DNA of 64,000 bases from Bacillota bacterium (GCA_023411375.1 JAEYOW010000018.1:1-64000); one strand, 5' to 3'; positions 33,032-42,056 are shown, counted from the stretch's first letter. Numbers and translations are program-made. The notes: a model not told the origin generated them from the letters alone.

Positions 33032-34084
33032 TTACCGGCCCTCCTTTGAGAGATTCACCCAGCTTAAAACGCCAAGCAGCACAAACCCGGCCGCGACCGC
33101 AATCCGGCCTGCGGTTGTCGGCCCCGCCGCCGATGAGGCCAGCCCAAAGTTATGGCAGAAAGCCGCGCCCAGAACCATGCCCACCACGGCCATGGCGGCG
33201 TCGCCGTCCCCCTCGCCCGTCATGATGAGCTGCCGGAGCGGACACCCGCCCAAAAGCACGCTTCCCCAGCCGACCAGCGCCATGCCAAGAAAGTTCCACA
33301 ACCCGTCCGTGTGCGCGACAGGCTGACCGTCAAAGCCCAGATTGAATTTTCCAAGCAACAGGTTGCCCGCGAGCACCGTCGCGACCAATGCGAGGCTGCC
33401 CCAGAGCAGGTGCGGATCCCGAAAAATCATGGAATCGCGCAACCCGCCCGCCATGCAAAAGCGGCTTCGCTGTGCCAGCGCGCCAACCACAAGCCCGCCC
33501 GCAAGGGAGATCAGCAGCGGCGCGCGCATGGAACCCGGGCCGCTTTGCGAGGCCGCAAACAGCGACGGCGCCAGCAGCGACAGCGCCAATAACGCCGCTA
33601 CCCCAGCGGGAAACAGCACGCCCTCCGCCTTTGGCTGCGCGTAGGCGCGCCGAAGCGAAAAGCCCTTGTGGAGCGCAAAGACGCCCACTCCCACACCCCC
33701 GGCAAACCCGGCGAGGCCGACAAGCGCGTTCAAGTCACCGCCGCCGATACGCAAAAGCATGCGCAGCGGGCAACCCAAAAACATCAGCGCGCCGATCATA
33801 ACAAAAAAGCCAATCGCCAGCCGGGTAAAGGGAGACGAACCCCCACGCGGCCTGAACTCCCTGAAGAGCAGCGAAATAACAAACGCGCCCAGCGCCAGTC
33901 CTGCGATTTCGGGCCGCATATATTGCACCGTTCCGGCAGCATGGAGCCCGCAGGCTCCCGCGCCGTCGCGCAAAAAGCACGCAAGGCAGAAGCCCATGTT
34001 CGCCGGGTTTCCGAATTGAACCAGCGCAAGAGAAACCAGGCCGATGGCCACACCCGTCAACACAACGATAAAATTTTTACGCAT
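33032..34084 (-). CDS. YedE-family selenium transporter-like membrane protein
   Basis: This 350-residue membrane protein has about nine or ten hydrophobic segments and two YeeE/YedE-type repeats. Each repeat has a conserved cysteine motif: FLGCPLRMLLRIGGGDLNA in the first and LLGGCPLRQLIMTGEGDGDA in the second. It also has GFCLACFLRD near the start and RSRFCMAGGLRD in the middle. The family is linked to uptake of selenium or thiosulfate-like sulfur species. It heads an operon with TusA-like, DUF3343, YqeC, YqeB and SelD, which favours selenium. Confidence 0.9.
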   Translation of the reverse strand: MRKNFIVVLTGVAIGLVSLALVQFGNPANMGFCLACFLRDGAGACGLHAAGTVQYMRPEIAGLALGAFVISLLFREFRPRGGSSPFTRLAIGFFVMIGALMFLGCPLRMLLRIGGGDLNALVGLAGFAGGVGVGVFALHKGFSLRRAYAQPKAEGVLFPAGVAALLALSLLAPSLFAASQSGPGSMRAPLLISLAGGLVVGALAQRSRFCMAGGLRDSMIFRDPHLLWGSLALVATVLAGNLLLGKFNLGFDGQPVAHTDGLWNFLGMALVGWGSVLLGGCPLRQLIMTGEGDGDAAMAVVGMVLGAAFCHNFGLASSAAGPTTAGRIAVAAGFVLLGVLSWVNLSKEGR

Positions 34085-34166
34085 TCAACCACTTCCCCAT
34101 AATGATATATGATATAATGAATTTGGTGCGTTAGTTGATTATAACACGAGGGGCCTGTGATTGTAA

Positions 34167-35321
34167 ATGATCTATCTGGATAACGCCTCCACGTCGTTTC
34201 CCAAGGCGCCGTGCGCGGGCGAGGCCATGGCGCGCTACATGCGGGAAACCGGCGTAAATGTGGCGCGCGGCGGATATGAACTCGCGCTGGAGGCCGCCGA
34301 TACGGTGCTTACGCTGCGCGAGCGGCTTTGCGCAGCCTTTGGCGGCGAATGCGCGGAAGGCTGCGTGCTGACCTCCGGGGCGACCTTTGGCTTGAACATG
34401 GCGCTTAAGGGCTACCTTCGGCCCGGCGATCATGTGCTGGTGAGCGCCATGGAGCACAATGCCGTGATGCGCCCGCTTGCACAGCTCGCCCAGGCGGACG
34501 TGGAAATCGGACGCATCCCCTGCGCGCCGGACGGGACGCTCGACCCCGCGGACGCGCGGCGGTTGATTGGGCCGCGCACCCGGCTTGTATGCGTCACGCA
34601 CGCCTCCAACGTGTGCGGCACTCTGCTGCCGGTCGCGCAGTTGGGCGCGTTGTGCCGCGAGCTGGGCGTACCCCTGCTGGTGGACGCGTCCCAAACCGCG
34701 GGGCATATCCCCATCGATTGTAAGGCTATGGGCATCGACGCGTTGATTTTTTCCGCCCATAAGGGCTTGCTGGGGCCGCAGGGCATCGGCGCGGCGCTTT
34801 TTTCACGCGCGTTTGCCGGATCGCTGTCCCCCTTTGTGACGGGCGGCACGGGCAGCCGTTCCGACCGCGAGGAACAGCCCTCCTTCCTGCCGGACAAGCT
34901 GGAGGCGGGTACGCCTAACCTGCCGGGAGTCTATGGCTTTTTGGCCGCGCTTGATTTCTGGGAACCGCACGCCGAGGAAATCCGGGTGCACGAAAGCGAG
35001 TTATGTAAAAGGTTTTTAGCGGGGCTTGAGGGCGCGTCCGGCATTCGGGTTGTGGGCACGCGCCGGGCAGAGCATCGCGTTGCTGTGGTATCGGTTGATT
35101 TTACGCGGCAGGATAATGCCGATATGGCGCTGAGGCTCGAAAAAGAGCACGGTATTCTGACGCGCTGCGGATTGCACTGCGCCCCGGCGGCCCACAGGAC
35201 GCTGGGTACGTTTCCCGAAGGCACCGTGCGGTTTTCGTTCGGTTGGGCAAACACCAGGGAGGACGTGGACGCGGCGGTGCATGCCGTGCGGCGGCTGGGA
35301 ACAAAATACCCATGTTCATAA
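34167..35321 (+). CDS. EF2568-type cysteine desulfurase-like PLP enzyme
   Basis: This 384-residue class-V aminotransferase-fold enzyme begins IYLDNASTSFPKAP. It has the PLP-binding lysine in FSAHKGLLGPQG and the C-terminal RCGLHCAPAAHRTLGTF with a catalytic-loop cysteine. The subfamily (named after EF2568 of Enterococcus) sits with the selenium-dependent molybdenum hydroxylase genes and may mobilise sulfur from cysteine or selenium from selenocysteine. It is divergent from the selenium operon, sharing an A/T-rich 82-base control region (34085-34166). GAGGGG is 13 bases before the ATG, a rather long spacing. Confidence 0.92.
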   Translation: MIYLDNASTSFPKAPCAGEAMARYMRETGVNVARGGYELALEAADTVLTLRERLCAAFGGECAEGCVLTSGATFGLNMALKGYLRPGDHVLVSAMEHNAVMRPLAQLAQADVEIGRIPCAPDGTLDPADARRLIGPRTRLVCVTHASNVCGTLLPVAQLGALCRELGVPLLVDASQTAGHIPIDCKAMGIDALIFSAHKGLLGPQGIGAALFSRAFAGSLSPFVTGGTGSRSDREEQPSFLPDKLEAGTPNLPGVYGFLAALDFWEPHAEEIRVHESELCKRFLAGLEGASGIRVVGTRRAEHRVAVVSVDFTRQDNADMALRLEKEHGILTRCGLHCAPAAHRTLGTFPEGTVRFSFGWANTREDVDAAVHAVRRLGTKYPCS

Positions 35322-35450
35322 GCATTGGCGCACCGATGAAAGAAGAATAAGATAAAAGCAAAATAGGAAACAGGCAATCAACGCTGCCTGCGCTTGGGCT
35401 GGCAACCGTACCGGCGGTGGCGCCAACATACTGCATAGACGATGAAGCCG

Positions 35451-35888
35451 TCATCCGGGCAGGCGCGCAACCTCGTCGCCTGGCTGGACGGAGCCTCCCT
35501 CGACGACAACGGCGAACACGCCCTCCGTAGGCATCACGCACTGCCCTACCTTTCGCCTGATCTCGCACTCGCCATGGCATTCCTTGCCGATCTGGGTGAT
35601 TTTCAGCACGCACGGCCCCACCTGTAGCCGCGCACCAACCGGCAGGGTTTTCAGGTCTATGCCCTGCGTCAAAAAGTTTTCGGCGAAAACGCCATAGGGC
35701 AAATCAGCGCCGCACAGGGAACGCATTTTTTCGACGCTTTCCAGGGCGAGCAGGCTTACCTGCCTGTGCCATGCGCCCGCGTGCGCGTCGCCCACAATCC
35801 CGTGGCCTTCGCGCAGCTCCGCTGCCTCCACGGGCTTTTTGACCGTGCCCTTTTGCTCGCTCAGGTTTACGCTTACCACGTAGGCCAT
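35451..35888 (-). CDS. MOSC-domain protein
   Basis: This 145-residue protein is a lone MOSC domain, a fold found in molybdenum-cofactor sulfurases and mARC-type enzymes. The conserved GDAHAG near residue 34 and the cysteine-bearing block IGKECHGECEIRRKVGQCVM are visible; the Cys probably handles sulfur or binds cofactor. It is the last gene of the molybdenum operon, one base after moaC. Small MOSC proteins next to moaC/moaA are common in clostridia, but their step is not settled. Confidence 0.88.
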   Translation of the reverse strand: MAYVVSVNLSEQKGTVKKPVEAAELREGHGIVGDAHAGAWHRQVSLLALESVEKMRSLCGADLPYGVFAENFLTQGIDLKTLPVGARLQVGPCVLKITQIGKECHGECEIRRKVGQCVMPTEGVFAVVVEGGSVQPGDEVARLPG

Positions 35889-35889
35889 G

Positions 35890-36372
35890 CTATTCCTCCC
35901 CCCGGACGTAATCGCCGCTTTTGCCGCCGCTCTTTTGAAGCAGGCGTACCTGTTGCAGCGTCATGTCGCGCTGAGCGGCCTTTAGCATATCGTACACCGT
36001 CAGCGCCGCGACTGATACCGCCGTCAGCGCTTCCATTTCCACGCCCGTTTCCCCCTTGCAGCGCGCCGACGCCGTGATACGCACGCCGCAGGGCGTATCG
36101 AGCGGTTCAAACGCCAGATCAACGCCCGTCAGCGCAATAGGATGGCACATTGGGATCAGCTCGTGCGTGCGCTTGGCGGCCATAATGCCCGCCACCTGCG
36201 CCACCGCAAGCACGTCCCCCTTTTGGGCCCGGCCCTCGCGCACCAGCGCCAGCGTATCCGGCCGCATGCTCACAAAGCTCTCGGCCACGGCTTCCCGGAA
36301 GGTCGCCGGCTTTTCCGTCACATCCACCATGCGCGCACGTCCCTGCGCGCCAAAATGTGTAAGCTCTTCCAT
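35890..36372 (-). CDS. moaC: cyclic pyranopterin monophosphate synthase
   Basis: This 160-residue enzyme makes cyclic pyranopterin monophosphate from the MoaA product, the second half of the first step of molybdenum cofactor synthesis. Diagnostic blocks are [27 protein letters not shown] and [20 protein letters not shown], with the catalytic His/Lys/Asp region intact. The ATG at 36372 follows GGAGG by five bases and starts just before the moaA stop codon ends; a start 18 bases earlier lies inside moaA. Confidence 0.96.
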   Translation of the reverse strand: MEELTHFGAQGRARMVDVTEKPATFREAVAESFVSMRPDTLALVREGRAQKGDVLAVAQVAGIMAAKRTHELIPMCHPIALTGVDLAFEPLDTPCGVRITASARCKGETGVEMEALTAVSVAALTVYDMLKAAQRDMTLQQVRLLQKSGGKSGDYVRGEE

Positions 36373-36373
36373 T

Positions 36374-37357
36374 TCAGCCTCCAATTTCATTCATGCGCCG
36401 CTCGGCGCGGCTTCCGCCCCGCTCCAGCTCGTGCCGCATCGGCTTCAACGCAACCCCGGCACGAATGGCCCCTCGCAGCGCTTCCCCATGCAGCCCGCGC
36501 AGAGGCAGCTCGATATCCGAATGCAAGCAGGGCTTGAGCATACCGTCCGGCGTGATGCGGATACGGCCGCACTCTCCGCAAAAGCATCCACTCAGCGGAC
36601 GGATCAGGCCGACGGCGCCCTGATGGCCGGGCATCCGGTAGCGCTGCGTGACTCCAGCCTGTTCCAGCGGTTCAAGCGCGGGAAAACGCCTGAGCACCTC
36701 CGCGGCGCTTACAAAACGCGAGGAAGGCCAGCACGCGCACTCGCCCATGGGCATCAGTTCCAAAAAGCGTACCTCAATCGGCGCATCCTTCGTAAGGTCG
36801 ATAAAATCCCCGATTTCGTCGTCGTTCACGCCGCCCATGAGCACCATGTTCAGCTTGACCTGCCGGAAGCCCGCCGAAAGCGCGCTGTGAAGTCCATGAA
36901 GCGCCTGCGCAAGCGTGCCGCGCCGCGTAATTGCCGCATAGCGCTCCGGGCGCAGGCTGTCCAGCGACAGGTTTACGCGCGCGATCCCCGCTCTGCGCAA
37001 TTCGTCCGCTACAGGCGGCAATAAAAGCCCGTTTGTTGTCATACAAAGCTCGCCAAGCCCCGCTAGCGCGCCGATTTTTTCGCACAGCTCCACAACGCCC
37101 CGCCGCACCAGCGGTTCGCCGCCCGTCAGCCGGATTTTGGAAATGCCGCACGCGACCGCCGCCTCCGCGATTTCGGCTAATTCCTCAAGGCTCAGCATGT
37201 CCTCATGCCCGCGCTTATTAACCCCGCCTTCGGGCATGCAATACACGCACCGTTCGTTGCACAAATCGGTCACCGACAGGCGCAGCGTATCGATGCTGCG
37301 GCCAAAACCGTCCGTCAGTTCGGGCTTGTTTGCAAGCCAAGTCGCGCGGTCATTCAT
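36374..37357 (-). CDS. moaA: GTP 3',8-cyclase
   Basis: This 327-residue radical-SAM enzyme starts molybdenum cofactor synthesis from GTP. It has the N-terminal cluster motif [17 protein letters not shown], and the C-terminal cluster [20 protein letters not shown] for the second 4Fe-4S. The protein ends in GG, the C-terminal di-glycine expected in active MoaA. The ATG at 37357 overlaps the end of the preceding gene by eight bases and is preceded by GGGGAG. The strict anaerobic context suits its oxygen-sensitive clusters. Confidence 0.96.
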   Translation of the reverse strand: MNDRATWLANKPELTDGFGRSIDTLRLSVTDLCNERCVYCMPEGGVNKRGHEDMLSLEELAEIAEAAVACGISKIRLTGGEPLVRRGVVELCEKIGALAGLGELCMTTNGLLLPPVADELRRAGIARVNLSLDSLRPERYAAITRRGTLAQALHGLHSALSAGFRQVKLNMVLMGGVNDDEIGDFIDLTKDAPIEVRFLELMPMGECACWPSSRFVSAAEVLRRFPALEPLEQAGVTQRYRMPGHQGAVGLIRPLSGCFCGECGRIRITPDGMLKPCLHSDIELPLRGLHGEALRGAIRAGVALKPMRHELERGGSRAERRMNEIGG

Positions 37358-37832
37358 CGGCTTTCTCCCCGGCAAGCAAGGTAAGCCCGTGCGCAAGTGC
37401 GGGCAGGATGGTTTCAAGATTTTCCCGCGCGGCTTTGGGGCTTCCCGGCAGGTTTACAATTAACGTTTGCCCGCGAATGCCAGCCACGCCGCGCGATAGC
37501 ATCGCATGGGGCGTGATCAGCGCGCTTCTTGCGCGCATTGCTTCCGCAAGTCCCGGGGCCATGCGGCCGCAGACGGCGGCGGTTGCCTCCGGCGTGATAT
37601 CTCGCGGCGCGAAGCCGGTACCGCCCGTGGTAACAATCAGCGCCGCTCCCGCATCATCCGCGAGCGCGGCGAGCGCGGCCTCAATCCGCTCCCGTTCGTC
37701 CGGCACAAGCACGGCGGGCAAGAGCGAATAGCCCGCGTCACGAAGCATTTGCTCCACAGCGGGTCCGGAGGCGTCCGGTCGCTTGCCCTCGAAGCTCCGG
37801 TCGCTGACGGTTACCACGGCGGCAGTCCACAT
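37350..37832 (-). CDS. molybdopterin adenylyltransferase-like protein, MogA/MoaB family
   Basis: This 160-residue MoCF-biosynthesis-domain protein has AAVVTVSDRSFEG at the start, VTTGGTGFAPRDITPEAT and VNLPGSPKA. It adenylylates molybdopterin before molybdenum insertion (MogA role), although MoaB-type paralogues share these motifs. The ATG at 37832 follows GGAGGG by about eight bases; a GTG 15 bases earlier overlaps that site. It lies between modC and moaA, overlapping moaA. Confidence 0.9.
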   Translation of the reverse strand: MWTAAVVTVSDRSFEGKRPDASGPAVEQMLRDAGYSLLPAVLVPDERERIEAALAALADDAGAALIVTTGGTGFAPRDITPEATAAVCGRMAPGLAEAMRARSALITPHAMLSRGVAGIRGQTLIVNLPGSPKAARENLETILPALAHGLTLLAGEKADE

Positions 37833-37859
37833 CGGCAAGCCCTCCACAGCAAAATAGAA

Positions 37860-38903
37860 TCAGATTAACGGCTGAACGGCCTCCGGCGGGATAGAGAGCG
37901 TTACCCTCTCGCCCGCGCGGCAGAACGGGTCGCGCCCCCGCTCCCATGCGGCGCGGATTGTCGCGCGCGTACCCTCCGGGCGGCAGACGGCGACGTAACG
38001 GTCCCCATCCTCCAGCACGCGAAGCGCCTCGCAGGGAAGGATGTTTTCTTCCCCGCCGCCCACGCCGACGCGCGCAGCGCGCACAGCCACTGCGCGAATA
38101 CCTTCCGGCAGGGGAACTGCGCATCGAAGCGCCACGCGCCATTCGTCCACATAGGCCCTTCCATACGAATCCGAATGTGCGGCGGCAACGTTCTCACAGC
38201 CGCCCAGCAGCGCGGCGGCCATGGTGCGCGGGCGTTCCAAAATCGCGGCGGGCGTTTCGGCGGGCTGCGTCCTTCCGGCGTCCAGCACGCAGGCCCGGTC
38301 GCAAAGCCGCCTGACCTCACGCATATCGTGTGTGATGTAGAGCACGGGCGTTCTGATCTCCTCCAGCATTTCCAAAAGCTCCTGCTCCAGCTGCCATTTA
38401 AGCGCCTCGTCCAGCGCGGAAAAGGGCTCGTCCAGCATCAGCAGCCCCGGCTCGCTGCCCAGGAGGCGCGCCAGCGCCACGCGCTGCTGTTGTCCGCCCG
38501 ACAGCTGGCTCGGGTAGCGCTTTTCCAGCCCGCCAAGCCGAAGTTTCTCAACCAGCCCGTCAAGCCTGCGTGCCCGCTCGCGGCGGTCGCGTATACGCGA
38601 AAGGCCGCACAGGATATTCTGTTCCGCCGTCATGTTGGGAAAAAGCGCATAGCTTTGAAACAACAGTCCGACGCCACGCTCCTGTGGGGAAAGGTTCACG
38701 CGCTTTTGCGAATCAAACAGCACGCGCCCGTCCAGCACGATCCTTCCCTCGTCCGGCCGGGCAACCCCGGCGATGCAGTTGAGCGTGAGCGTTTTGCCGC
38801 TGCCGCTTGCGCCAAGCAGCGCCAGCGTTTCGCCGCCGCACTCAAACCGCGCGTCCAGCTGAAAGCCGGGAAAACGCTTTTTGATTTGAACCTCCAGGCT
38901 CAT
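37860..38903 (-). CDS. modC: molybdate ABC transporter ATP-binding protein
   Basis: This 347-residue ATPase drives molybdate import. It has Walker A GASGSGKT (about 32-39), the Q-loop LLFQSYALFP, signature LSGGQQQRVALARLL, Walker B LLMLDEPFSALDE and H-loop YITHD. The C-terminal third resembles a TOBE/molybdate-sensing regulatory domain. It overlaps modB by four bases (ATGA). Tungstate cannot be excluded as a substrate, but the adjacent cofactor genes and hydroxylases favour molybdate. Confidence 0.93.
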   Translation of the reverse strand: MSLEVQIKKRFPGFQLDARFECGGETLALLGASGSGKTLTLNCIAGVARPDEGRIVLDGRVLFDSQKRVNLSPQERGVGLLFQSYALFPNMTAEQNILCGLSRIRDRRERARRLDGLVEKLRLGGLEKRYPSQLSGGQQQRVALARLLGSEPGLLMLDEPFSALDEALKWQLEQELLEMLEEIRTPVLYITHDMREVRRLCDRACVLDAGRTQPAETPAAILERPRTMAAALLGGCENVAAAHSDSYGRAYVDEWRVALRCAVPLPEGIRAVAVRAARVGVGGGEENILPCEALRVLEDGDRYVAVCRPEGTRATIRAAWERGRDPFCRAGERVTLSIPPEAVQPLI

Positions 38904-39583
38904 ACCCCGGCCTCCCTCCGGCGCACGCTTGGCGCGCGCCGTTCCAGCAGATTGACCGCCATGAGCACCGCGAGCGATATCGCCAGGTTAATCAGCACCC
39001 AGCGGTACGCCTCCGCGTCGCTTCCCTCGCGCCAAAGCTGATAGACGGTGGTGGAGATGGTGGCCGTCCGGCCCGGGATATAGCCCGTAACCATCGAAGT
39101 CGCGCCATATTCGCCAAGTGCGCGCGCGAAGGAAAGCACCGCGCCCGCCATCAGCCCCGCCTTACAGTTAGGCAGGCGAATGCGCCAGAAGATAAAGGCG
39201 TTGCTGAGTCCCAGGGTCTGCGCCGAGCTGGCCAGGCGCGGGTCAAACGCCTCGAACGCGCCGCGCGCCGTACGGTACATCAGCGGGAAGGTAACGATAA
39301 CGGTGGCAAAAATCGCAGAATACCACGTCATGGTAATTTTCAGGTTGAACGCTTTGAGCAAAAGCGCGCCTACCGGCGCTTTGGGCCCGATGGTTTTAAG
39401 CAGAAAAAAGCCCACCACCGTTGGTGGAAGCACCAACGGCAGTGTGAGCACGCAATCCAGCACACCCTTAACAGCGCGCGGAACGCGCGAGATACCGTAC
39501 GCCGCCCACATGCCAAGAAAAAACGTCAGGACGGTCGAGATCAGCGCCACGCGCAGCGAATTCCAAAGTGGAAACAGATCCAT
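38900..39583 (-). CDS. modB: molybdate ABC transporter permease
   Basis: This 227-residue inner-membrane permease of the ModB/CysT type has five or six hydrophobic segments. The EAA loop for ATPase docking is SSAQTLGLSNAFIFWRIRLP, and the N-terminal half has LPLVLPPTVVGFFLL, typical of ModB. It starts three bases after modA and overlaps modC. The ribosome site is weak, which fits coupling to modA. Confidence 0.94.
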   Translation of the reverse strand: MDLFPLWNSLRVALISTVLTFFLGMWAAYGISRVPRAVKGVLDCVLTLPLVLPPTVVGFFLLKTIGPKAPVGALLLKAFNLKITMTWYSAIFATVIVTFPLMYRTARGAFEAFDPRLASSAQTLGLSNAFIFWRIRLPNCKAGLMAGAVLSFARALGEYGATSMVTGYIPGRTATISTTVYQLWREGSDAEAYRWVLINLAISLAVLMAVNLLERRAPSVRRREAGV

Positions 39584-39586
39584 CGC

Positions 39587-40384
39587 TTAACGATCCGGCA
39601 CGCCGAAGCCGATGGACTCAAACACGGCCTTACACTCGCCGCCCTTCAAGTATTCCAAAAAGGCCTTGGCTTCCTCCGAGTGCGCCGCGCCCTTGAGCAC
39701 GGCGGCGGGATAGTTGACGGGCTTATGGCTGCCCTCGGGCGCGGAGGCCACGACCTCCACCCCGTCGCTGGTGGCGGCGTCGGAGATATAAACCACGCCG
39801 CAATCCACCGCAGCGGCCTCCACCTGCGCCAGCACCTCCTTGACGTTAGAGGCAAAGGTGATTTTGCCGTTCTCCTTTAGCTGATCCCATACGCCCATCC
39901 AGGTGAAAACCTGCTCCGCGTACTGGCCCACCGGCACGTCGCCGTTGCCCAGGGCCATCAACGCCACCTTATCGCCCGCCACGTCGTCAAACGACGCGAT
40001 GCCGGCCTGCGACCCCTTGGGCACGACGAGCACAACGGTATTGGACAGCAGGTCAAACCGGGTGCCTTCCAGCACCATATCCAGCCCTTCGGTGTTGATG
40101 GCGGCGTCGGCGGCGGCGTCGATCTCGTTCATCTGCTTTTGCCCGGCGGAAATGAACACATCCGCGTCCGCCCCCTCGGCAAGCTGGGTTTTGAGCGTTC
40201 CGCTGGAATCAAAGTTGAAGGTCAACGTCACATCCGGCGCAACCTCCCTGTACATCGACGCGATCTGGGTGAGCGACTCGGTCATGGAGGCGGCTGCGAA
40301 CACGACCACCTCTGTTTCCGCCACGGCGGAAACGGCGCACAGGCACAGCGCGAGCGTCAAAAGCACGGACAGGGTCTTTTTCAT
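39587..40384 (-). CDS. modA: molybdate-binding protein
   Basis: This 265-residue binding protein has a signal peptide (MKKTLSVLLTLALCL, then AVSAVAETE) with a signal peptidase I site and no lipobox. The mature protein begins VVVFAAASMTESL, the ModA signature for oxyanion binding, followed by FNFDSSGTLKTQL and VVYISDA. It captures molybdate (or tungstate) for ModBC. AAGGAG precedes the ATG. It follows the MoeA-like gene by 47 bases. Confidence 0.94.
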   Translation of the reverse strand: MKKTLSVLLTLALCLCAVSAVAETEVVVFAAASMTESLTQIASMYREVAPDVTLTFNFDSSGTLKTQLAEGADADVFISAGQKQMNEIDAAADAAINTEGLDMVLEGTRFDLLSNTVVLVVPKGSQAGIASFDDVAGDKVALMALGNGDVPVGQYAEQVFTWMGVWDQLKENGKITFASNVKEVLAQVEAAAVDCGVVYISDAATSDGVEVVASAPEGSHKPVNYPAAVLKGAAHSEEAKAFLEYLKGGECKAVFESIGFGVPDR

Positions 40385-40431
40385 GGAAACACTCCTTCAA
40401 ATACACTATTTCGCAAGGCGGCCAAGGCCTC

Positions 40432-41460
40432 CTAGAACGATCGCTTGCCAAACCCGCAATCCGGGTAGCGGCAGGGCTTACAGCCAAGGCACAGACCGCC
40501 GCAGCCAAGGCGGACGATTTCCCCGCGGCTTACGGGCACGCCCGCCGCCAGGTAAGGCAGCAGCAGGTCAAACACGGTGGCGCGGGCGTACATCACGCAG
40601 CCGGGCAGGCCAAGCACAGGCACGCCGTCTTCATAATAGCCCAGCATCAGCATAGCGCCCGGCAGCACAGGCGCGCCGTAGGTAACGATTTTCGCGCCGC
40701 TTTGCCGGATGGCGGCGGGCGTGCGGTCGTCCGGGTCCACGCTCATGCCGCCGGTACACAAAATCATATCAAGTCCTTTGGCCCGCATATCCGCGATTGC
40801 CGCCGCGATATGCTCCGGCGCGTCGTCGGTCACAACCTGCGCGGCCGTTTCAATGCCGAAGGCTGTAAGCTTATCCTTGACCACCGGGGTAAATCGGTCC
40901 TCAATCCGGCCATGATAAACCTCGCTACCCGTGGTAATCACGCCCGCCTTCATGGGGCTGAACGGCGTGACGGATAAAAGGGGCTTGCCGCCCGCGGCGC
41001 GTTCCGCCTCCTCCACGCGCCGCCTGGGAATGACCAGCGGAATCACCCGCGTGCCGCAAAGCTTGTCCCCCGCGCGGACCGCCACGCCCGTATGGCGCGT
41101 CGCAATCATCACGTCCTCCAGCATGTTAACGGCAAGCAGGCGCTCCGCGTCCACACGAAACAGCCCGTCGCATTCGGCAAACAGCTCGATCTTGCCCTCG
41201 CCGACCTCGCCACGGCGCATGTATGGGCCCTCGCAAAGCGCGGCCAGCCTCCCGGCGGCGTCGTTTTCGTGGAGCATGGATTCATCCATCTCCCACACAT
41301 ACAGGCGCTCCTTGCCCATGCTTAAAAGCATAGGGATATCCCCCGCCGTGACCACATGTCCCTTCTTAAACTGCGCGCCCTTCCACTCGCCCGGCACAAT
41401 GCGGGTAAGATCGTGACAGAGCACGTGGCCGACAGCGTTTTGGGTATCGATGCATTTCAT
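40432..41460 (-). CDS. MoeA/MogA-like molybdopterin-binding protein with cysteine-rich tail
   Basis: This 342-residue protein has a MoCF-biosynthesis domain in its second half (GVITTGSEVYHGRIED, then CTGGMSVDPDDRTP and VLGLPGCVMYARATVFD), as in MoeA-type molybdenum insertases. The N-terminal half differs from canonical MoeA. The C-terminus is a cysteine cluster, LGCGGLCLGCKPCRYPDCGFGK, with five or six cysteines that could bind a metal or an Fe-S cluster. It is the first gene of the molybdenum operon, directly behind a sigma-70 promoter. A role in inserting molybdenum into hydroxylase cofactor is likely. Confidence 0.88.
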   Translation of the reverse strand: MKCIDTQNAVGHVLCHDLTRIVPGEWKGAQFKKGHVVTAGDIPMLLSMGKERLYVWEMDESMLHENDAAGRLAALCEGPYMRRGEVGEGKIELFAECDGLFRVDAERLLAVNMLEDVMIATRHTGVAVRAGDKLCGTRVIPLVIPRRRVEEAERAAGGKPLLSVTPFSPMKAGVITTGSEVYHGRIEDRFTPVVKDKLTAFGIETAAQVVTDDAPEHIAAAIADMRAKGLDMILCTGGMSVDPDDRTPAAIRQSGAKIVTYGAPVLPGAMLMLGYYEDGVPVLGLPGCVMYARATVFDLLLPYLAAGVPVSRGEIVRLGCGGLCLGCKPCRYPDCGFGKRSF

Positions 41461-41513
41461 GAGCGGGAACCTCGCATTTCAGAAAATAGAAAATGTAGCG
41501 GACGCATGGCTGG

Positions 41514-41542
41514 ATGATAGCACAAAACCGCGGCGGTTGCAA
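41514..41542 (-). promoter_or_regulatory. sigma-70 promoter of the molybdenum operon
   Basis: On the minus strand TTGCAA (41537-41542), 17 bases and TATCAT (41514-41519) lie about 50 bases before the MoeA-like start codon. It would drive the eight genes down to the MOSC gene. No ModE-type site or riboswitch was recognised around it. Confidence 0.75.
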
Positions 41543-41585
41543 GCGCGCCGCGGCATGGATGGAAAAGGAACGGGTGGCGAATCCG

Positions 41586-42056
41586 TCACCCATTCGCGCC
41601 CGCGATGCGCTCCAAGGCGTTTAAGATATTCTCATACCCCGTACAGCGGCAAAGGTGGCCGGAGATCAGCTTGCGCAGCTCATCCCGCGTATACTTTTTC
41701 CCGCTCGCGGCGATTTCAACCGCCGACATGATAATGCCCGGCGTGCAGAAGCCGCATTGCACCGCCGCCTCGTCCACAAACGCCTGCTGGATGGGGTCAA
41801 GCTCGCCCGTGTTGGATTTGAGCCCTTCCACCGTCAGGATATGCTTGCCCTCGGCCCACAGGCTCATGTAAATGCAACTGTCCACCGCGCGGCCATCGAT
41901 CAGCACGGTACAGGCGCCGCACTCGCCCACCTCGCAGCCGCGCTTGACGCTGGTTAGCCCCAACCGGTCGCGAAGGGTATCCAGCAGGCACTCGCCCTCC
42001 TCCACCGGCACGGCTACCGGCTTCCCGTTTACCGTCATTTGAAGCGTTTTAAACAT
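41586..42056 (-). CDS. xdhC: xanthine dehydrogenase iron-sulfur subunit
   Basis: This 156-residue subunit carries two 2Fe-2S clusters that pass electrons from the molybdenum site to FAD. Cluster 1 is the plant-type CEVGECGACTVLIDG with a later Cys; cluster 2 uses CGFCTPG and CRCTGY. It corresponds to E. coli XdhC (iron-sulfur), not to the XdhC maturation family at 16179. The ATG at 42056 follows GGAGG; the long upstream extension is inside the FAD-subunit gene and is not real. It overlaps that gene by eight bases and ends the operon. Confidence 0.95.
   Translation of the reverse strand: MFKTLQMTVNGKPVAVPVEEGECLLDTLRDRLGLTSVKRGCEVGECGACTVLIDGRAVDSCIYMSLWAEGKHILTVEGLKSNTGELDPIQQAFVDEAAVQCGFCTPGIIMSAVEIAASGKKYTRDELRKLISGHLCRCTGYENILNALERIAGANG

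Noticed and set aside
41461..41585. Molybdenum-cofactor riboswitch before the molybdenum operon
   Set aside because: Only about 50 bases lie between the predicted -10 and the start codon, too short for that RNA, and no matching fold was recognised.
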